DNA from: an uncultured Peptococcaceae bacterium
GTDB taxonomy: Bacteria; Bacillota; Peptococcia; Peptococcales; Peptococcaceae
Length of the DNA stretch: 7,608 nt
Reading direction: 5' to 3'
Assembly: GCA_902496505.1 (NCBI GenBank)
Contig: CABVBB010000089.1
Coordinates: forward strand, 1-7,608
Under the pieces are notes generated by a model. It saw only the letters and a list, made by a program, of their open reading frames with translations, was not told the DNA's origin and searched no databases. Both the position numbers and the translations under genes were made by a program. Shown here one piece after another: positions 5,282-7,608 of this stretch. The first letter of the stretch is position 1. Each line of letters opens with the position of its first letter.

Positions 5282-6257
5282 TGATGAATTCCCCATCTAC
5301 CATATCTTCATAGGTAAATGCTTGTTCCAGCAGCCCACGCTGCACCAGCCAGTCCATGACGCGCTGGACGCTCGCTTCATCGGGCACTGTGTTGGCTGTA
5401 TAGCTGGGGATCGGATACGTATCAGCCAATTCCTCCGGCACGCTGGCAGTCTTTAAGCAAAGCTCCCGATAGGCTTCTGGATCAGCGTTGATCAGCTCGA
5501 TGGCTTCATTGTAAGCTGCCAGCATTTTGGCTACTTCGTCATGCTTATCCGTCAAAGCTTGATCTGTCACAGCGACTACCGACTGGGAAAGATTCTCGCC
5601 TAATTGGGTATCATCGATCACCACGTGAGCGCCTTCATACACCGCATAGGCCGCCAAAGGATCCGGCAGGATCGCCGCATCGATATCCTTGCCTTCTAAT
5701 AAGGTAGTGACCCGCAGCATGAGATCAGGCATATTGACCAATTCTACACGGTCATAGTCAAAACCCGCTGGTTCAGCGAAAGACTCCATCAGATAATCCA
5801 TCATGGTATTGTTGGAGATCGCCACCCGCTTACCTGCCAGATCGGCCGCTGAACGAATATCGCTGTTTGGTGCTGCCACCACTAAGAAACGCCCTTCTTC
5901 CGGCGTTGCTCCCAAGGCCATTGCGACAGCCTTGATCTCGGTGCCGCTCTTTTTAAGCAGCCCCTGCACCACCATATCGGTCATCAAGCCATCCAACTCT
6001 CCGCTTTCCAGAGCGATAGATTGATCCTTGCCGCTTTTAAAGCCGATCAATTCGACGCTGACGCCATGCTTTTCAAACAAGCCTTCCTGCTCTGCGATAT
6101 AAAAAGGCAAGCTGTCATCGATACGCAGCAGCCCGATTTTTAAAGTCGTCTGCTCCTTATCCTCCTTTGGGGTCGGATCCGCTGCCGGCGCACCACAGCC
6201 AGCCAGCAAAAAAGCACCCAATACTGCTAAAGCGATCAGTTTCCATCGTTTTTTCAT
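5274..6257 (-). CDS. ABC importer substrate-binding lipoprotein, NMT1/SsuA-like
   Basis: 327 residues. The N-terminus has a basic start (MKKRWK), a hydrophobic stretch and the lipobox LAGC with Cys21 as the lipidated residue, followed by a polar linker to about 36, so the mature protein is anchored outside the cytoplasmic membrane. The rest is a periplasmic-binding fold of the nitrate/taurine/thiamine-precursor class: LKIGLLRIDDSLPFYIAEQEGLF at the first strand and helix, SGKDQSIALESGELDG at 75-90, DLAGKRVAISNN at 139-150 and DAAILPDPLAAYA at 193-204. It lacks the CCCFG motif of THI5-type pyrimidine synthases. The ATG at 6257 is preceded by AGGAGAAG (6262-6269); a longer reading to 6347 lies inside nif3 and would spoil the signal peptide. 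It starts 10 bases after the nif3 stop. The ligand is unknown. Confidence 0.92.
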   Translation of the reverse strand: MKKRWKLIALAVLGAFLLAGCGAPAADPTPKEDKEQTTLKIGLLRIDDSLPFYIAEQEGLFEKHGVSVELIGFKSGKDQSIALESGELDGLMTDMVVQGLLKKSGTEIKAVAMALGATPEEGRFLVVAAPNSDIRSAADLAGKRVAISNNTMMDYLMESFAEPAGFDYDRVELVNMPDLMLRVTTLLEGKDIDAAILPDPLAAYAVYEGAHVVIDDTQLGENLSQSVVAVTDQALTDKHDEVAKMLAAYNEAIELINADPEAYRELCLKTASVPEELADTYPIPSYTANTVPDEASVQRVMDWLVQRGLLEQAFTYEDMVDGEFIND

Positions 6258-6267
6258 TGTTCTTCTC

Positions 6268-7407
6268 CTAACCTTCCTGAATGATGTGATGATAATGCTG
6301 CAAAAAATCTTCCTCGTCCTGCCATACCCACACCTGCTCTTGCTCAAGCCCCAGGGCCTGCTGCAAATGCTGGGCCATGATCGGCAGGATCAGTCGTTCG
6401 GTAGCAAAATGGCCTGCATCGATGACAGGCAAGTCCAATTCCTGGGCCAGCTGACCATCGTGATATTTCATGTCTCCCGTGACATAGACATCGGCGCCGG
6501 CTCTTTTGGCTTCTTTCAAGAAACTGCTGCCGCTGCCGCCGCAAAGCGCCACCGTCTGGACTAGCCGTGATCTATCTCCGCAAAAGGCGATATCCTCGAT
6601 CTGCAAAGCGCGCGCCGTCTGAGCCAGGAATCGTTCCAAAGGCATGGCCTGCGGCAGAGTGCCGATACGTCCCATACCAGCCTGCTGAGGATCAGGTGCC
6701 AATTTGAACAGATCATAGGCCACTTCTTCGTACGGATGGGCGGCCAGCATAGCGGTCAATACTGCTTCCAGCTGCGCTCTGTGCACCACTGTTTCCAAAC
6801 GAAATTCCGGCACCTGGTTCACTTCTCCAGCTTCTCCCAAGAAGGGCTCAGCCCCTTCCAGCGGCCGGAACGTCCCTGTACCTGCTCCGCGAAATGTACA
6901 GTTGTCATAGTATCCCTCTGTTCGGCCGGCACCAGCCGCACAGATCGCCTGCCGGACGATCTCTTCATAGCCTTGCGGCACATAGACCACCAGCTTGTAC
7001 CACGGGCTCTGTGCTTCTGCTGGGATCAAGGCACGGCTCTTCTCCAGCCCCAAAGCCTTGGCCAAAATATCATTGACACCACCGTCAGCAGCATCCAAGC
7101 TGGTGTGTGCGCAGTAAAGTGCTACACCATTACGCACCAGCTGATAAATGGAGCGGCCCGCAGCAGACTGCGCTGTCACCGCCTTGATCGGCTTAAAAAG
7201 CAGCGGATGATGGGTCACGAGCATATCTGCCTGCTGCTCAACGGCAGCTGCTATAGCCGCTTCACTGGGCGTCAGCGCCAACATGATCCGCTCCACCGGC
7301 TGCTCTGGATCACCCACATGCAATCCAACATTGTCCCATTCCTCCGCTAAAGATGGCTTGGCCCACTGCTCTATCACTCGGATAATATCTCGACACTGAA
7401 TCGACAT
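6268..7407 (-). CDS. Nif3/YqfO-family dinuclear metal protein
   Basis: 379 residues, the long Bacillota form (about 370) rather than the short 250-residue YbgI form. The Nif3 core is split: an N-terminal half to about 130 and a C-terminal half from about 240, with an inserted PII/CutA-like domain between (about 135-235, from WYKLVVYVPQGYEE to HPYEEVAYDLF). Expected metal ligands are present: His66 and His67 in VTHHPLLF, Asp105 in HTSLD, His333 and Glu337 in DAGHFATE. The family is often labelled GTP cyclohydrolase type 2, but its true role is unsettled, so I give no reaction. The ATG at 7407 has AGGAGG (7415-7420) with a 7-base spacer. It overlaps the end of trmK by 34 bases, the usual Bacillota trmK-nif3 pairing. 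The stop overlaps the ribosome binding site of the next gene, so the downstream importer is likely cotranscribed. Confidence 0.93.
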   Translation of the reverse strand: MSIQCRDIIRVIEQWAKPSLAEEWDNVGLHVGDPEQPVERIMLALTPSEAAIAAAVEQQADMLVTHHPLLFKPIKAVTAQSAAGRSIYQLVRNGVALYCAHTSLDAADGGVNDILAKALGLEKSRALIPAEAQSPWYKLVVYVPQGYEEIVRQAICAAGAGRTEGYYDNCTFRGAGTGTFRPLEGAEPFLGEAGEVNQVPEFRLETVVHRAQLEAVLTAMLAAHPYEEVAYDLFKLAPDPQQAGMGRIGTLPQAMPLERFLAQTARALQIEDIAFCGDRSRLVQTVALCGGSGSSFLKEAKRAGADVYVTGDMKYHDGQLAQELDLPVIDAGHFATERLILPIMAQHLQQALGLEQEQVWVWQDEEDFLQHYHHIIQEG

Positions 7408-7608
7408 CTCATCGCCTCCTCGATATGCTGCCATTTCTCGGTCAGCCTCTGCGCTTTTTCCTTAGCCTCTGCTGAATCACTTTTGGCGACCTGCGCTAAG
7501 ATCGCTTTCTCTGCCAGCCAATCACGGCGGACGTATTCCACCAGCAAAGGATGACGCTCACTTAAAAGCTCCGGCCCCAGCCAAAGCTCCGCTTCACTTA
7601 GCTCCCTG
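7374..7608 (-). CDS. trmK: tRNA (adenine(22)-N(1))-methyltransferase TrmK, C-terminal fragment
   Basis: The last 77 codons are visible; the methyltransferase domain lies outside the window. The fragment carries the family's C-terminal pattern LWLGPELLSERHPLLVEYV, followed by a charged helical stretch likely to form the coiled-coil end seen in TrmK (YqfN) proteins. Family members methylate N1 of adenine 22 in tRNA, mainly tRNA-Ser and similar species, using S-adenosylmethionine. The reading frame runs through the nif3 start and stops at TGA 7374-7376, a 34-base overlap. The assignment rests on this C-terminal pattern plus the characteristic nif3 neighbour; a general SAM-dependent methyltransferase is the only real alternative. 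In many Bacillota rpoD lies just upstream of trmK, so it may lie beyond the right edge. Confidence 0.85.
   Translation of the reverse strand, partial: RELSEAELWLGPELLSERHPLLVEYVRRDWLAEKAILAQVAKSDSAEAKEKAQRLTEKWQHIEEAMRCRFSVEILSE
7415..7420 (-). promoter_or_regulatory. Shine-Dalgarno of nif3 inside trmK
   Basis: AGGAGG on the minus strand, 7 bases before the ATG at 7407. It lies within the trmK coding region and fixes the nif3 start at 7407 rather than the in-frame alternative at 7434, which lacks a comparable site. Confidence 0.75.

Noticed and set aside
6258..6267. Riboswitch or leader before the importer binding-protein gene
   Set aside because: Only 10 bases separate it from nif3, so there is no space for an aptamer outside coding sequence.
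6268..6330. Promoter for the importer genes within the 3' end of nif3
   Set aside because: A TATCAT-like box is present on the minus strand, but no -35 element appears at suitable spacing.
6736..7350. 204-codon open frame on the plus strand opposite nif3
   Set aside because: No ribosome binding site before the ATG, low-complexity Cys/His/Ser-rich translation, and full overlap with the clearly conserved nif3 gene.

Overview
All genes in this window lie on the minus strand, so the biological reading order runs from position 7608 down to 1. The content points to a low- to mid-GC Bacillota: a malonyl-CoA-sensing FapR repressor heading a plsX/fabH/fabD/acpP cluster, the trmK-nif3 pair, strong GGAGG-type ribosome binding sites and a textbook sigma-A promoter. 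A Negativicutes-type bacterium (or a related clostridial lineage) is plausible from this gene order and the roughly 50-55% GC, but the genus cannot be fixed from the sequence alone.

Right-hand block (7608 to 3727): the C-terminal end of trmK (tRNA adenine-22 N1-methyltransferase) overlaps the start of nif3 (dinuclear-metal Nif3/YqfO family protein). With only 10 bases between, nif3 is followed by a complete three-gene ABC importer of the nitrate/sulfonate/taurine/thiamine-precursor (NMT1/SsuA-like) type: lipoprotein binding protein, ATPase, permease. The importer genes overlap each other by 8 and 11 bases. A strong intrinsic terminator (3727-3759) closes this unit 15 bases after the permease stop.

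Left-hand block (3711 to 1): directly beyond the terminator lies a compact control region with a consensus-like promoter (TTGCCA, 17-base spacer, TATACT), a possible second promoter 28 bases upstream, and a FapR-type operator covering the predicted transcription start. It drives fapR (GTG start), plsX, fabH, fabD and the first 12 codons of acpP, all tightly packed. Together these encode initiation of fatty acid synthesis (FabD makes malonyl-ACP on the ACP, FabH does the first condensation), the acyl-phosphate branch into phospholipid (PlsX), and a feedback repressor relieved by malonyl-CoA (FapR).

No gene-free stretch exceeds 300 bases; the longest, 3615-3774, is fully occupied by the terminator and the fap promoter/operator. 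There is no tRNA, rRNA, CRISPR array, insertion sequence or riboswitch that I can support. This is mostly a core-genome region. The points most worth following are the orphan importer attached to trmK-nif3, the layered palindromes in the fap promoter, the absence of fabK and fabG from their common places, and a marked excess of GATC sites.
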